Program-made: the position numbers and the translations under genes
Assembly: GCA_963738025.1 (NCBI GenBank)
Contig: CAVTWA010000011.1
Span: forward strand, 558,001-622,000
Direction: 5' to 3'
Length of the DNA: 64,000 nt
Source: 20CM-2-55-15 sp963738025
GTDB lineage: Bacteria; Acidobacteriota; Terriglobia; 20CM-2-55-15
In this document: one piece after another, positions 35,588 to 43,880 of the stretch
How the letters are laid out: the number at the start of each line of letters is the position of its first letter
Numbering within the stretch: the stretch's first letter is position 1
The notes under the pieces: generated by a model
The model's input: only the letters and a program-made list of their open reading frames with translations
Databases searched by the model: none
What the model was told of the DNA's origin: nothing

Positions 35588-35668
35588 TAAGCCACGGATT
35601 GAACGGATTTAACGGATGGGCGCATTCACAGACTGTTAACGTGCCCATCCGTTAAATCCGTGGCTTAG
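35588..35668. repeat. Family A hairpin repeat
   Basis: Arms 'TAAGCCACGGATT' and 'AATCCGTGGCTTA' enclose nested inverted pieces 'GGATGGGCGCATTCACAGAC' and 'GTTAACGTGCCCATCC'. It is the full-length relative of the element at 1-70. It lies 11 bp beyond the stop of the small YHS gene. Confidence 0.85.
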
Positions 35669-35679
35669 CCAACACCCAC

Positions 35680-35847
35680 CTAGGTCCCAGTCATCTCCTC
35701 TTCACCACCTATGTAATCTTCGGGAGCCGCATCAAACTCGTCCTTGCAGTCCTGGCTGCAGAAATAATAGGTCGTTCCCTCATAGAGAGACCTTTCCTTG
35801 GTCGAGCGGTCGTCGACCTCCATGCCACACACTGGGTCGATAGCCAT
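35680..35847 (-). CDS. YHS-domain small protein
   Basis: A 55-residue protein consisting of one YHS domain. It begins 'MAIDPVCGMEVDD' (Cys7) and continues 'YYFCSQDCKDEFDAAPEDYI' (Cys30, Cys34), the three-cysteine TRASH/YHS pattern that binds metal ions such as Cu or Zn in transporters and mercury/copper proteins. The ATG has 'GAAGGAGTTCACT' upstream. Stand-alone YHS proteins of this size are common near metal or sulfur genes. No partner is evident here. Confidence 0.85.
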   Translation of the reverse strand: MAIDPVCGMEVDDRSTKERSLYEGTTYYFCSQDCKDEFDAAPEDYIGGEEEMTGT

Positions 35848-35993
35848 AGTGAACTCCTTCGAATATTAGGATTGCTTACTATCAGGAGTTGCAATCGGCG
35901 GACCTTTGGGGATACCAAGTGCCTTAGTCACGAGCCACCAATGCACTACGACACTGGGGGGAGCCTGTTACCACCGGGAAGCGGGAGAATTTT

Positions 35994-37034
35994 CTACTTG
36001 GCGCCTTTACGTTGCAGCTCGTCTTCAATGACGTCTTTGATTTCGGAATAGGGCTGATTTCCCGACAGGAACCGGCCATTGATGAACATTGCCGGTGTGC
36101 CGCTCACGCCGGCACGAGCGCCTTCTTGAATGTCGGTCTGAATGGCCGCTGCTTCCTTGCCCGAATCCAGACACTGATTGAAGGCTTGAGTGTCGAGCTT
36201 CAAATCGACAGCCCGCTGCTTGAGATCAGCAATGCTGAGCTCCCGCTGGTTGCCGAACATCGAATCGTGAAATTCCCAGAACTTATTCTGCTCGTTGGCA
36301 CAAAGCGACGCTTCCGCAGCTTTCATGGCGTGAGGGTGCAGGTTGCTCAAGGGAAATTGGCGATAAACGATTCGTACCGTCTGTGGATAATTCTTCTCGA
36401 CTTGTTTCAGGGTGGGAAAGAGACCGCCGCAATACGGACACTCGAAGTCGGAAAATTCCACGATGGTGACCGGAGCGGTGGCTACGCCTCTCGAGGGAAA
36501 CCCCGCGCTCGAAATCTGCGCCCGCAACGGCTCGAGATAAGATTTATAACCGAAATCCTTCTTCAGCCTCGTGACAAGCATGTCCCGGTAGCGGCTACGG
36601 CTACGTTCGATCATGTAAGCCTTGACCTGCGGCAGCGCCTGATCTTTCGTTATGGGAATGCGCTCTTTGTTGGCATCGTAAAAGGCTTCCACTTCCTCCG
36701 CAGACGGCGTGTCGATATTGCTTTCGACCTCCGCCTCCAGGAGCTGCTCCTTCGTCTTCTTTTCCTTCGCTGCTTCGGCCTCGATCAGCTTTTCGGCAAC
36801 GAGTTCGTCCAGTGCCTTCTGGAGAATTTCCTGTTTGTCCTGCGAGAGGGACGCGTCGTTCTGGAGCTTGCGGGTCTCGAGACCCTTGAGTTCCCCGGCT
36901 GCGGCCTTCTCCAGTTCCTCTTGCGTGATGGTTTGTCCGTTCACAACGGCAACCCGGTTCGAATTCGACTGCGCGCTTGCGACGGCGGCGAAGGCCAGAA
37001 TCGCTAAACTGATCAGTCCACAATGTAATCTCAC
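35994..37034 (-). CDS. Periplasmic DsbA-like thioredoxin-fold protein with SurA-N-like domain
   Basis: A 346-residue exported protein. A signal peptide (1-21) precedes a helical domain of about 130 residues ('RVAVVNGQTITQEELEKAA', 'ALDELVAEKLIEAEAAK') like the N-terminal chaperone domain of SurA/PpiD. A DsbA/thioredoxin domain follows with 'FECPYCGG' (Cys199-Pro-Tyr-Cys202) and the cis-Pro loop 'VSGTPAMFING'. It likely oxidises or isomerises disulfides on proteins that it holds with the N-terminal domain. A GTG start after 'AAGGAGCTAGC' is used. The fusion is seen in several Acidobacteria. No DsbB or VKOR gene is adjacent. Confidence 0.85.
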   Translation of the reverse strand: MRLHCGLISLAILAFAAVASAQSNSNRVAVVNGQTITQEELEKAAAGELKGLETRKLQNDASLSQDKQEILQKALDELVAEKLIEAEAAKEKKTKEQLLEAEVESNIDTPSAEEVEAFYDANKERIPITKDQALPQVKAYMIERSRSRYRDMLVTRLKKDFGYKSYLEPLRAQISSAGFPSRGVATAPVTIVEFSDFECPYCGGLFPTLKQVEKNYPQTVRIVYRQFPLSNLHPHAMKAAEASLCANEQNKFWEFHDSMFGNQRELSIADLKQRAVDLKLDTQAFNQCLDSGKEAAAIQTDIQEGARAGVSGTPAMFINGRFLSGNQPYSEIKDVIEDELQRKGAK

Positions 37035-37124
37035 GCTAGCTCCTTATTGGAAGGTTGGACGTATTTTATCAGAGAGCCCATGCGGATGGGCTTCGCAAAA
37101 ACGCACGATCCCCACGCGACCGAA

Positions 37125-38477
37125 TCACGACTTCAATGCGGCCGGGATCGCCTCGCCGATGATATTGACGCAGCGATCCAGGTCGGCATCGGAAATAACG
37201 AATGCGGGCGCAAGCATATAAATGTCGTCCTTGATGCGGCTGACGAGCCCCCGCTTGCAGCATTCCTGATACAGCCGTGCGCCGACCTTGCGGTCTGCCG
37301 AAAATCGTTTCTTCGTAGCTTTGTCCTCAACGAGTTCGACGCCACACATCAGGCCGAGCCCCCTGACATCGCCGACATTTTCGTGCGTTGCCAACTGCTT
37401 CAGGCTCGCCAGAAGCTTCTTTCCTTTCCGGCCGGCTTCCTCGACCAGACCTTCCTTTTCCACAATATCCAGAGTTGCCAGCGCGACCGCGCAGCAAGTC
37501 GGATGTCCGGAATATGTGAAGGCATGCATCCAGCGACGAGTCGGCGGCGCATCTGCGAGAACTTTGAAAACGCGATCCGAAATACCGATGCCGCCCAGAG
37601 GCAGGTATCCGGACGTAATTCCCTTCGCGAAGGAAATGATGTCGGGCTGTACGTTCCAGTGTTCCAGACCGAACCAGTGCCCAAGCCGGCCAAATCCCGT
37701 GATCACTTCATCGGCCATGAACAGAACATCGTATTTGTCGCAGATCTCGCGAATGCGTGCAAAGTAGTCGTCCTGCGGGACCATCAGACCGCCGGCGCCC
37801 TGTACCGGTTCTGCCAGGAATGCAGCAACCGTTTCCGCGCCTTCGCGCAAAATCGCTTTTTCCAGTTCATCGGCGGCTGCACGCCCCTGACTGACATTTG
37901 GATTGTCGGAAACATAGCGATAGGGATACGGCGAAGGAATATGCAGGAATCCGGGCACTTGCGAACTGAACATGGGCCAGAACCCTGGAATCCCGGTTGC
38001 ATTCATCGCTCCGATTGTGACGCCATGGTAACCGTGTTCCCTGCTGATTATCTTGAGTTTGTCCGGCTTCCCCTGGCTGTTCCAGAAGAACCGTGCTGTC
38101 TTGATGGCGCTGTCATTTGCATCACCGCCGCCCGAGGAAAAAAAGAAGTGATTGATCGACGGGTAACATAGCTGGGAGAGCCGTTCTGTCAATTGAACCG
38201 CTGGAACATTGGTATGGCCGACATACGAGGTCGTGAAAGCCAGTTGTTCCATCTGCCGCAAGGCGGCTTGCGCCAGTTCTTTCCGGCCGTGTCCCAAGGT
38301 AACGTTCCATAAACACGCGAGTCCATCAATGTATTCCTTGCCATCGGCACTGCGGAGTCTCGCGCCGTCGCCCGAGACCCAGACAAATGGTTGCTTATGG
38401 TCGTTGGGATGGAACTGTGGATGAACGAAATGCTCCTGATCGGTCTTTATGATTTTCTCTAAATCGATCGTCATCAT
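37125..38477 (-). CDS. Class III (omega) aminotransferase
   Basis: A 450-residue PLP enzyme of fold type I. Visible are 'SGGGDANDSAIKTARFFW' (phosphate-binding region), 'ADEVITGFGRLG' (Asp256 pairs with the pyridine nitrogen) and the Schiff-base Lys285 in 'FAKGITSGYLPLG'. The overall pattern fits omega-amino-acid:pyruvate, putrescine or taurine aminotransferases more than BioA, because the biotin context is missing. It moves an amino group from a terminal amine to pyruvate or a similar keto acid. It is a single gene, divergent from sixA. Confidence 0.87.
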   Translation of the reverse strand: MMTIDLEKIIKTDQEHFVHPQFHPNDHKQPFVWVSGDGARLRSADGKEYIDGLACLWNVTLGHGRKELAQAALRQMEQLAFTTSYVGHTNVPAVQLTERLSQLCYPSINHFFFSSGGGDANDSAIKTARFFWNSQGKPDKLKIISREHGYHGVTIGAMNATGIPGFWPMFSSQVPGFLHIPSPYPYRYVSDNPNVSQGRAAADELEKAILREGAETVAAFLAEPVQGAGGLMVPQDDYFARIREICDKYDVLFMADEVITGFGRLGHWFGLEHWNVQPDIISFAKGITSGYLPLGGIGISDRVFKVLADAPPTRRWMHAFTYSGHPTCCAVALATLDIVEKEGLVEEAGRKGKKLLASLKQLATHENVGDVRGLGLMCGVELVEDKATKKRFSADRKVGARLYQECCKRGLVSRIKDDIYMLAPAFVISDADLDRCVNIIGEAIPAALKS

Positions 38478-38537
38478 GTATTACTCCAGGAAAGATCAAC
38501 GGTACCCAAAGCGATCCATAATATCAAAGGAGGGTCT

Positions 38538-39023
38538 ATGTACGTGTATCTGGTTCAGCATGGAAAAGCAAAGTCCGCCGAGGAAGATCCCAACCGGGGC
38601 TTGTCGGACGAAGGCCGCCACGAAATTCAGCGTGTGGCGGAATTCCTCTCGGAGCTTAGAATCACGGTTTCTCTGATTCAGCACAGTGGAAAAACGAGAG
38701 CTGAAGAAACTGCGCATCTGCTGGCCGAAAGCATCCGTTGCACCTCCGGACCTTGTCACGTGCAGGGAATGGACCCGACTGACGATCCGTCGTTGATGGC
38801 CAATTTCCTGAAAGTCTATACGGATGATGTTGTCATGGTCGGCCATTTGCCAAATCTGGAACGCCTGACGTCCCTCCTTTTGACCGGGAGCCCCGACCGC
38901 AGGCCGGTGGTCTTTCGAAACGGCGGGGTCATCTGCCTGCAAAAAGACGGAAGCGGTGTCTGGGGTCTCCTGTGGGCACTCCTTCCGGAATTGCTCCATG
39001 CGCCATCGAGGCTGGCCGCCTGA
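38538..39023 (+). CDS. sixA: SixA-type phosphohistidine phosphatase
   Basis: A 161-residue histidine-phosphatase-superfamily protein. The catalytic His8 is in 'VYLVQHGKAKSAEEDPNRGL'; the residue before it is Gln rather than the usual Arg of the RHG motif, a variant common in SixA-like proteins. A second catalytic patch is 'QHSGKTRAEETAHLLAE', and 'DDVVMVGHLPNLERLTSLL' carries the second His. It removes phosphate from phosphohistidine, for example on Hpt or PTS proteins. It starts a co-directional run sixA - nudix - M61 - selenoprotein; 65 bp separate it from the nudix gene. Confidence 0.86.
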   Translation: MYVYLVQHGKAKSAEEDPNRGLSDEGRHEIQRVAEFLSELRITVSLIQHSGKTRAEETAHLLAESIRCTSGPCHVQGMDPTDDPSLMANFLKVYTDDVVMVGHLPNLERLTSLLLTGSPDRRPVVFRNGGVICLQKDGSGVWGLLWALLPELLHAPSRLAA

Positions 39024-39088
39024 TGCGACGGGTCTTGTGCTTTTTGTGCCTGTTTATGGCTGTTTGCCCCTAAAATTCCGGAGTGGCG

Positions 39089-39517
39089 ATGGCCAGACGA
39101 GAGATATCTGCGGGATGCGTGGTCTACCGAACGACGGACGGTGCAACGGAAGTTGCGCTGATCCAGCCTCACGACCGCAAGGCATGGGCCCTTCCTAAGG
39201 GGTTGATCGAACCCGGCGAAGAATCTGAAGCCGCCGCGCAACGCGAAGCGCGGGAGGAGACCGGCCTGTCCGGCACCATTGTCGGCAAGCTGGACACCAT
39301 CAAATACTCCTACATGGCGAAGTGGGAAAAGCCCCCGGTCCGCGTCTTCAAAATCGTTACATTCTATTTATTGAAATTCACGGAGGGCGATCCGTCGCTG
39401 CACGATCGAGAGGTCGATCGGGTCGAATGGTTTCCCATCGATAAAGCGATATCGAGCGCCAGCTACCCTCAGGAAAAGACGATTCTCCGGAAAGCCAAGG
39501 AGCTGATTTCGAAATGA
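39089..39517 (+). CDS. NUDIX hydrolase
   Basis: A 142-residue NUDIX protein. The box 'GLIEPGEESEAAAQREAREE' continues 'TGL', matching GX5EX7REUXEEXGU. 'AGCVVYRTTDGATEVALIQP' at the start and the SixA neighbour fit the Ap6A/diphosphoinositol-like hydrolases often paired with SixA-like phosphatases. It cleaves a nucleoside diphosphate linked to another moiety; the substrate is undetermined. The ATG at 39089 has 'CCGGAG' upstream, and the GTG at 39083 is too close to that site. It ends with a 4-bp overlap with the M61 protease gene. Confidence 0.87.
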   Translation: MARREISAGCVVYRTTDGATEVALIQPHDRKAWALPKGLIEPGEESEAAAQREAREETGLSGTIVGKLDTIKYSYMAKWEKPPVRVFKIVTFYLLKFTEGDPSLHDREVDRVEWFPIDKAISSASYPQEKTILRKAKELISK

Positions 39518-41319
39518 AACAAACTCTGCTGTGCTTCCTGTGCCTCTTGTGGTTTCGTCTCCCCCTGTCCGCTCAACCGATTTACGCCGCTAACCAGATT
39601 CCGGCGCGCGGCGTGGAAATCGAATATACGCTCGACTTGAAAAACCCGTCCTCTCATCTTTACGACGTCGAGATATCGATCAAGGGAATTCGCGACACGT
39701 CGCTTTCCGTTTCGATGCCCGCCTGGTCCCCCGGCATGTACCGCATCGAGAACTATGCACGCAACGTGCAGGACTTCCGCGCCACGACCAGCCGCAACCA
39801 GACGCTCAAATGGGAACAGACCGACAAACAGACTTGGCGGATGACGAAACAAGGCGCCGACGACGTAACGGTACACTATCAGGTGTTTTCAACACTGTTG
39901 AACGACCAGATGGCCGACGTTGCCCCACCGGCTACCTTTATGTATGTGGTCGGTCAGAAACACGTTCCATGCAGCATTAAGTTCAACACACCGGGCGGCT
40001 GGAAGGTGTATACGGGTCTCGAAAAGAGAGGCGACCGGTACCAGGCGAGCGACTACGACATTTTCATAGATGCTCCAGCCTTTATCGGTGAATTTAAAGT
40101 TCTCGAATTCGAAACCGGCGGCGCTCATCACCGTCTGGTATTCAGTAAACCGAACATTTCGATGAGCGGACCGCAAGTAACTTCCGATGTTCAGGACATC
40201 GTCGAGGCAGCGGCGGCGCTGTTCGGCAAGCTTCCCTACAAGGAATACACGTTTTTATTCAAAGTCCAGCCGCAGGCCACGAATAGTGTCGAGCACTTGA
40301 ATTCCACGCGCATCACGGTTGGTGAAAACGATTTCGTGGCGCAGAGCTCCTACCGGCAGTTCCTGGATACGGTTGCCCATGAGTTCTTTCATCTCTGGAA
40401 TGTGAAGCGGATCCGGCCGGACGTACTCGGACCGTTCGACTACACTCACGAAGTTAACACGCGTCTTCTGTGGGTCTCCGAAGGCATTACAAGTTACTAC
40501 GGCGACCTGTTACTGGAACGCGCCGGTATCGATATGCCCACGGAATATTTGATCAGGATGGGCGGGGTCATCGACTCCATGGAGCACGCGCCAGGGCGCC
40601 GCCTGATGAGCGCGGAAGAAGCAAGCTGGACCGCGTGGCTCCGCAGCGACAATGCGGAGAACAACACAATTTCTTATTACACGAAGGGTGAGATCATCGG
40701 CCTTCTCCTCGACATCGAGATCCGGGCGCGGACGAAAAATCAGAAGAGTCTCGACGATGTCATGCGCTACCTGATGGAAAACTACGCGAACAAAGGCATT
40801 GGTTTCCCCGAAGATGGATTTCTGAAAGCGCTCGAGACCGTGGCCGGCTCCGACTTTCACGAATTTTATGAAGCCGCCGTTCAGAGCCATCGCGAAATCG
40901 ACTACAACCGGTACCTGAAACAGGCGGGCCTTACCGTTGACGTTCAACTGCAGCCCGGCACAATCTATTTAGGCGTCGAGTTTGAGTCGGGAGAAGGAGG
41001 CCTGCCCCGCGTCAAACGCGTCGCTCCCAGCTCGCCTGCCGACCGCGCGCATCTCAATACCGGCGATTTGCTGATCGCCATGAATGACGAACGCCTCAGT
41101 TTTGAAAACTTTCGCAGCCGCCTGCATTCACACGCGATTGGTGAAACAATTAAATTGACTGTGATGAGAGACCAGCGGCTTCTCCCGTTGAACATCGTCC
41201 CGGTTGAGTTTCAGGAAGAACGCTGGCAGCTCAACGAAAATGCGCGGCCGACACCCGAACAGCTTCAGTTAAAGAATGCCTGGCTCGGGACTAAAGAAGG
41301 CGCGTTACAGGGGAAATAA
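39514..41319 (+). CDS. M61 family glycyl aminopeptidase with PDZ domain
   Basis: A 601-residue exported metallopeptidase. A signal peptide (1-19) is followed by an N-terminal beta-sandwich and the catalytic domain with 'VAHEFFHLWNVKRIRP' (His289, Glu290, His293) and 'WVSEGITSYYGDLLLERAG' holding the third zinc ligand. A C-terminal PDZ domain (about 485-580) contains 'VKRVAPSSPADRAHLNTGDL'. It likely releases N-terminal Gly/Ala residues in the periplasm. It overlaps the nudix gene by 4 bp, and its TAA is followed without gap by the ATG of the selenoprotein gene. Confidence 0.88.
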   Translation: MKQTLLCFLCLLWFRLPLSAQPIYAANQIPARGVEIEYTLDLKNPSSHLYDVEISIKGIRDTSLSVSMPAWSPGMYRIENYARNVQDFRATTSRNQTLKWEQTDKQTWRMTKQGADDVTVHYQVFSTLLNDQMADVAPPATFMYVVGQKHVPCSIKFNTPGGWKVYTGLEKRGDRYQASDYDIFIDAPAFIGEFKVLEFETGGAHHRLVFSKPNISMSGPQVTSDVQDIVEAAAALFGKLPYKEYTFLFKVQPQATNSVEHLNSTRITVGENDFVAQSSYRQFLDTVAHEFFHLWNVKRIRPDVLGPFDYTHEVNTRLLWVSEGITSYYGDLLLERAGIDMPTEYLIRMGGVIDSMEHAPGRRLMSAEEASWTAWLRSDNAENNTISYYTKGEIIGLLLDIEIRARTKNQKSLDDVMRYLMENYANKGIGFPEDGFLKALETVAGSDFHEFYEAAVQSHREIDYNRYLKQAGLTVDVQLQPGTIYLGVEFESGEGGLPRVKRVAPSSPADRAHLNTGDLLIAMNDERLSFENFRSRLHSHAIGETIKLTVMRDQRLLPLNIVPVEFQEERWQLNENARPTPEQLQLKNAWLGTKEGALQGK

Positions 41320-41544
41320 ATGGAAATCGAAATCGTCTATTGCCAGGTTTGAGACTACGAACCCCAGGCGGTCAGTTTGACCGACCAACTCATCAAAGAC
41401 CTCAAGGCACGAATCAAGCGTCTCGTGCTTGTTCCTTCCGACGGCGGCCGCTTCGAAGTCAGTATCAACGGCTCTCTCGTGTATTCGAAACTCAAGACCG
41501 GGAAGTTCCCCGATTATCAGGAGATCCGCAAGCACATTAAGTAG
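41320..41544 (+). CDS. SelW-like (Rdx family) selenoprotein, UGA read as Sec
   Basis: A 74-residue protein if the in-frame TGA at 41350-41352 is read as selenocysteine. It starts 'MEIEIVYCQV', then Sec11, then 'DYEPQAVSLTDQLIKDLKAR', and later 'GGRFEVSINGSLVYSKLKTG' and 'KFPDYQEIRKHI', ending at TAG. This is the complete SelT/SelW/SelH (Rdx) thioredoxin-like fold, with the redox motif as CxxU at residues 8-11 between strand 1 and helix 1, exactly where the family has it. 'AGGGGAAATAA' precedes the ATG. A 6-bp hairpin sits 22 nt after the UGA, in the bacterial SECIS range. The role is redox regulation; the exact substrate is unknown. Sec machinery must be encoded elsewhere. Confidence 0.88.
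41353..41390 (+). promoter_or_regulatory. Candidate bacterial SECIS element
   Basis: Within the reading frame, 'CGGTCA' (41369-41374) pairs perfectly with 'TGACCG' (41378-41383) around a GTT apical loop. The loop begins with G, as bacterial SECIS loops usually do, and lies 22 nt after the UGA. An outer 'GGTT...AACC' pairing around the UGA itself (41346-41363) is an alternative fold. SelB would bind here. Confidence 0.6.
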
Positions 41545-41561
41545 GAAGGAAGGCAGGGGAA

Positions 41562-41626
41562 TTAGCCACGAATTGAACGAATTAAACGAATTCAATTCGT
41601 TCAATTCGTTTAATTCGTGGCTTATC
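41562..41626. repeat. Family A hairpin repeat (AT-rich form)
   Basis: Arms 'TTAGCCACGAATTGAACG' and their inverted copy 'CGTTTAATTCGTGGCTTA' surround 'GAATTCAATTCGTTCAATTC'. Internal units of roughly 'GAATTRAAC' repeat. It separates the convergent selenoprotein and TPR membrane-protein genes and could terminate both. Confidence 0.88.
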
Positions 41627-41632
41627 CTTACC

Positions 41633-43762
41633 CTATGGAAGTGCGGCCAGCCTTTGCCGGATCTGGTTGAGATACGGAGACCCTGAGCTTCCATAGCGTT
41701 GCAGATAATCCTGAAGGGTCTGTTTGGCGCCTGGAACATCACCTTTCATCTGAAGCGCCATGGCGATATTCAGTGTGGCCGGACCATGGTCGGGTTGCTG
41801 TTGCAAGGTCATTCGGAATTGTTCGATCGCGGCGTCCGGCATGTGTTTCTGGATATAAACGACTCCGAGATCGTGATAGGCGTCAGGGAATACGGGCTTC
41901 AGGCGGGTCGCTTCCTGGAAACTCTGCACCGCTTGATCCGCCTTCCCTTCCTCAGCGTAGAGAACGCCCAGATTCCGGTAAGCCTCGGCGGCAACGGGCG
42001 TATTCGTCAACTCGGCGAACTCCTTCTCGGCCATGTCCCGATCCCCGGCGCGCGAGTAAGCGACGCCCAGCGTCAGCCGGAATGATGGAAGATCTGGACG
42101 GAGATGAATGGCCTGTTTGTAACTTTCGAGCGCCTGTTTAAAGTCGGCCTTCTGCGTCAGCGCTTCACCTTTATTGTAATGAGCTGCAAAGGAGTCGGGA
42201 TTGATTTCCAGCGCGCGATTGAGAGCGGAAAGCGCCTTGTCCGGTTGCTGCGTCCGGATATAGAGAACCGCGAGATTGATGAAGCCTTCGGTAAAATTCG
42301 GCGCCAGCGTGGTTACCTTCTGCAGCATCTCCTCGCCTTTGCCGAACTCTCTCTGGTCCAGATAAATTGCCGCAATATTGGAATATGCGGCATAAATGTC
42401 GGGTTTCAGCGCCAGCGCGTGCTGGTACTCCCGAATGGCGTCCGGCATCCGCTGCGCGTCCTGATAAGCTTGCCCCAGATTGAAGTGGGGACGCGGCTTA
42501 CCGGACGACTTTGCTTCAGCGTCCTCCCACAACGAAATATTGTTGGCGTACACTTCGTTTCGCCCGATCGTCGTGAGTCCGAGAAGAATGATGACCGACC
42601 CGGCCAGTGGCCACCGGAACCCTGCGTAATTTCGCGCCACCCAATGGAAGGCCCACGCAAAAATCAGTGCGACACCCAGACCGGGAATATATGCGCGGTG
42701 CTCGAGAACCACATCCGCCAGCGGAATGGCTGCGTAAGCCGCCAGGGGTGAGATCAATATGGCGGCAATTCCGAGTGACAACAGTGGATCGCGCCTGTAC
42801 GAGCGCAGCGCCAACCACGCCAGTCCGCCTAATACAGCGATCGCAAAGAGAAACTCCGGGCTGTACCAGTGCTGCACGGTGGCGATCTGTGGATCCGCAC
42901 TTAAATTGACCGGCACGGCGAATCGAGGCAGGTAGTAGCCGACAATGGCAGTAATGTAGGTTCTGAAATAGGTCGCAGCCGGCAGAACTTTTTCGAATCC
43001 CGCTGAAACCAGAATCTCATTTCCGCCGACCGTCGCATACATTGCCTTGATCTGGTCCCGGACCAGAAACAAGCCGACAACGGGAATGACAGCGAGAGGC
43101 GCGATCCATCGCCAATCCTTCTTCTCCATTCGGAGAAATACAACAGCCGCAAGAAACAACGGCAAGGTGATCGCTTCCTGCTTTGCCTGCCAGGCCAGGA
43201 GACCGGCGACACCGGCCAGCGCTATACAAATGATGCGCCGGCTGCGCTGCGACGAATTCAGCCCGCTGAAGAAAAGAAGAATGGAGGCGAAGTAAAACGT
43301 GCCGCAGAGTTCCGACGATCGGCCCGCAATGTAGCTTACCGACGCCGAGAACATCGTGTGCACTGCAAACACCGCCGCACCTGCAAAGGCCGCAAATCGT
43401 GCCCGGGTGTCGTCGCGCAAAGCAACAAGGATGATCCCGTATACCAGCAACACATTGATGACGTGGACAATGACATTAACAAGGTGATAACTGAAGGTAT
43501 CGAGCCCGCTCAGGTAGTAGTTCAGCCCGTACGTCAAAAATAACAGCTGCCGCCAGCCAGCGCCGATTGCGAACGCATCACTCAAGGTGTGGACGTTCAT
43601 CAGCCGCGGGTTCTGTAAGACGATTTGTTGATCGTCAAAGACAAACTTTCCCTGCAGACTGTTCGCGTAAACGATCACCGTCAGAATGACCAGCACCAGG
43701 ATGTGCATCCCGACGTTGTCAAATCGACTGGATAATGTCTTCTTTGGAGGGCTGGCTGGCAT
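41633..43762 (-). CDS. TMTC-like multi-TM protein with C-terminal TPR array
   Basis: A 709-residue inner-membrane protein. Residues of about 15-410 form some 10-11 membrane helices, including 'FDNVGMHILVLVILTVIVYA' and 'FVFDDQQIVLQNPRL', the acidic loop-1 motif of O-mannosyltransferase-like GT-C proteins. From about 425 onward there are seven or so TPR repeats ('ALALKPDIYAAYSNIAAIYL', 'ALEINPDSFAAHYNKGEALT'). The layout matches TMTC/DUF1736 proteins, which mannosylate proteins in eukaryotes; bacterial members are likely glycosyltransferases with a periplasmic TPR part. The glycan and acceptor are unknown. Confidence 0.83.
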   Translation of the reverse strand: MPASPPKKTLSSRFDNVGMHILVLVILTVIVYANSLQGKFVFDDQQIVLQNPRLMNVHTLSDAFAIGAGWRQLLFLTYGLNYYLSGLDTFSYHLVNVIVHVINVLLVYGIILVALRDDTRARFAAFAGAAVFAVHTMFSASVSYIAGRSSELCGTFYFASILLFFSGLNSSQRSRRIICIALAGVAGLLAWQAKQEAITLPLFLAAVVFLRMEKKDWRWIAPLAVIPVVGLFLVRDQIKAMYATVGGNEILVSAGFEKVLPAATYFRTYITAIVGYYLPRFAVPVNLSADPQIATVQHWYSPEFLFAIAVLGGLAWLALRSYRRDPLLSLGIAAILISPLAAYAAIPLADVVLEHRAYIPGLGVALIFAWAFHWVARNYAGFRWPLAGSVIILLGLTTIGRNEVYANNISLWEDAEAKSSGKPRPHFNLGQAYQDAQRMPDAIREYQHALALKPDIYAAYSNIAAIYLDQREFGKGEEMLQKVTTLAPNFTEGFINLAVLYIRTQQPDKALSALNRALEINPDSFAAHYNKGEALTQKADFKQALESYKQAIHLRPDLPSFRLTLGVAYSRAGDRDMAEKEFAELTNTPVAAEAYRNLGVLYAEEGKADQAVQSFQEATRLKPVFPDAYHDLGVVYIQKHMPDAAIEQFRMTLQQQPDHGPATLNIAMALQMKGDVPGAKQTLQDYLQRYGSSGSPYLNQIRQRLAALP

Positions 43763-43807
43763 TACATCCTGAAAGCGCGGAGATCGAGCGAGGATTGTAG
43801 CATCCCG

Positions 43808-43880
43808 GAATTCGGGGACGGTTGCCTAAATTACCTAATTGCCCCGCAATTAGGTAGTTTAGGCAACCGTCCCCGAATTC
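43808..43880. repeat. Family E 73-bp palindrome ending thiD
   Basis: A nearly perfect palindrome with ends 'GAATTCGGGGACGGTTGCC' inverted at the other side and a central 'AATTGCCCCGCAATT'. It resembles REP-type elements mobilised by RAYT transposases. The last codons and TAA of thiD (43859-43880) are encoded by its right arm. Confidence 0.85.

Noticed and set aside
35709..35918. A 69-codon minus-strand frame
   Set aside because: The real gene here is the YHS protein in another frame, with its Cys motif and strong ribosome site.
41340..41352. Treating the TGA at 41350 as a true stop giving a 10-residue peptide
   Set aside because: Coding character and Rdx-family similarity continue through it to the TAG at 41542, and the TGA sits exactly at the redox position of a CxxU motif.
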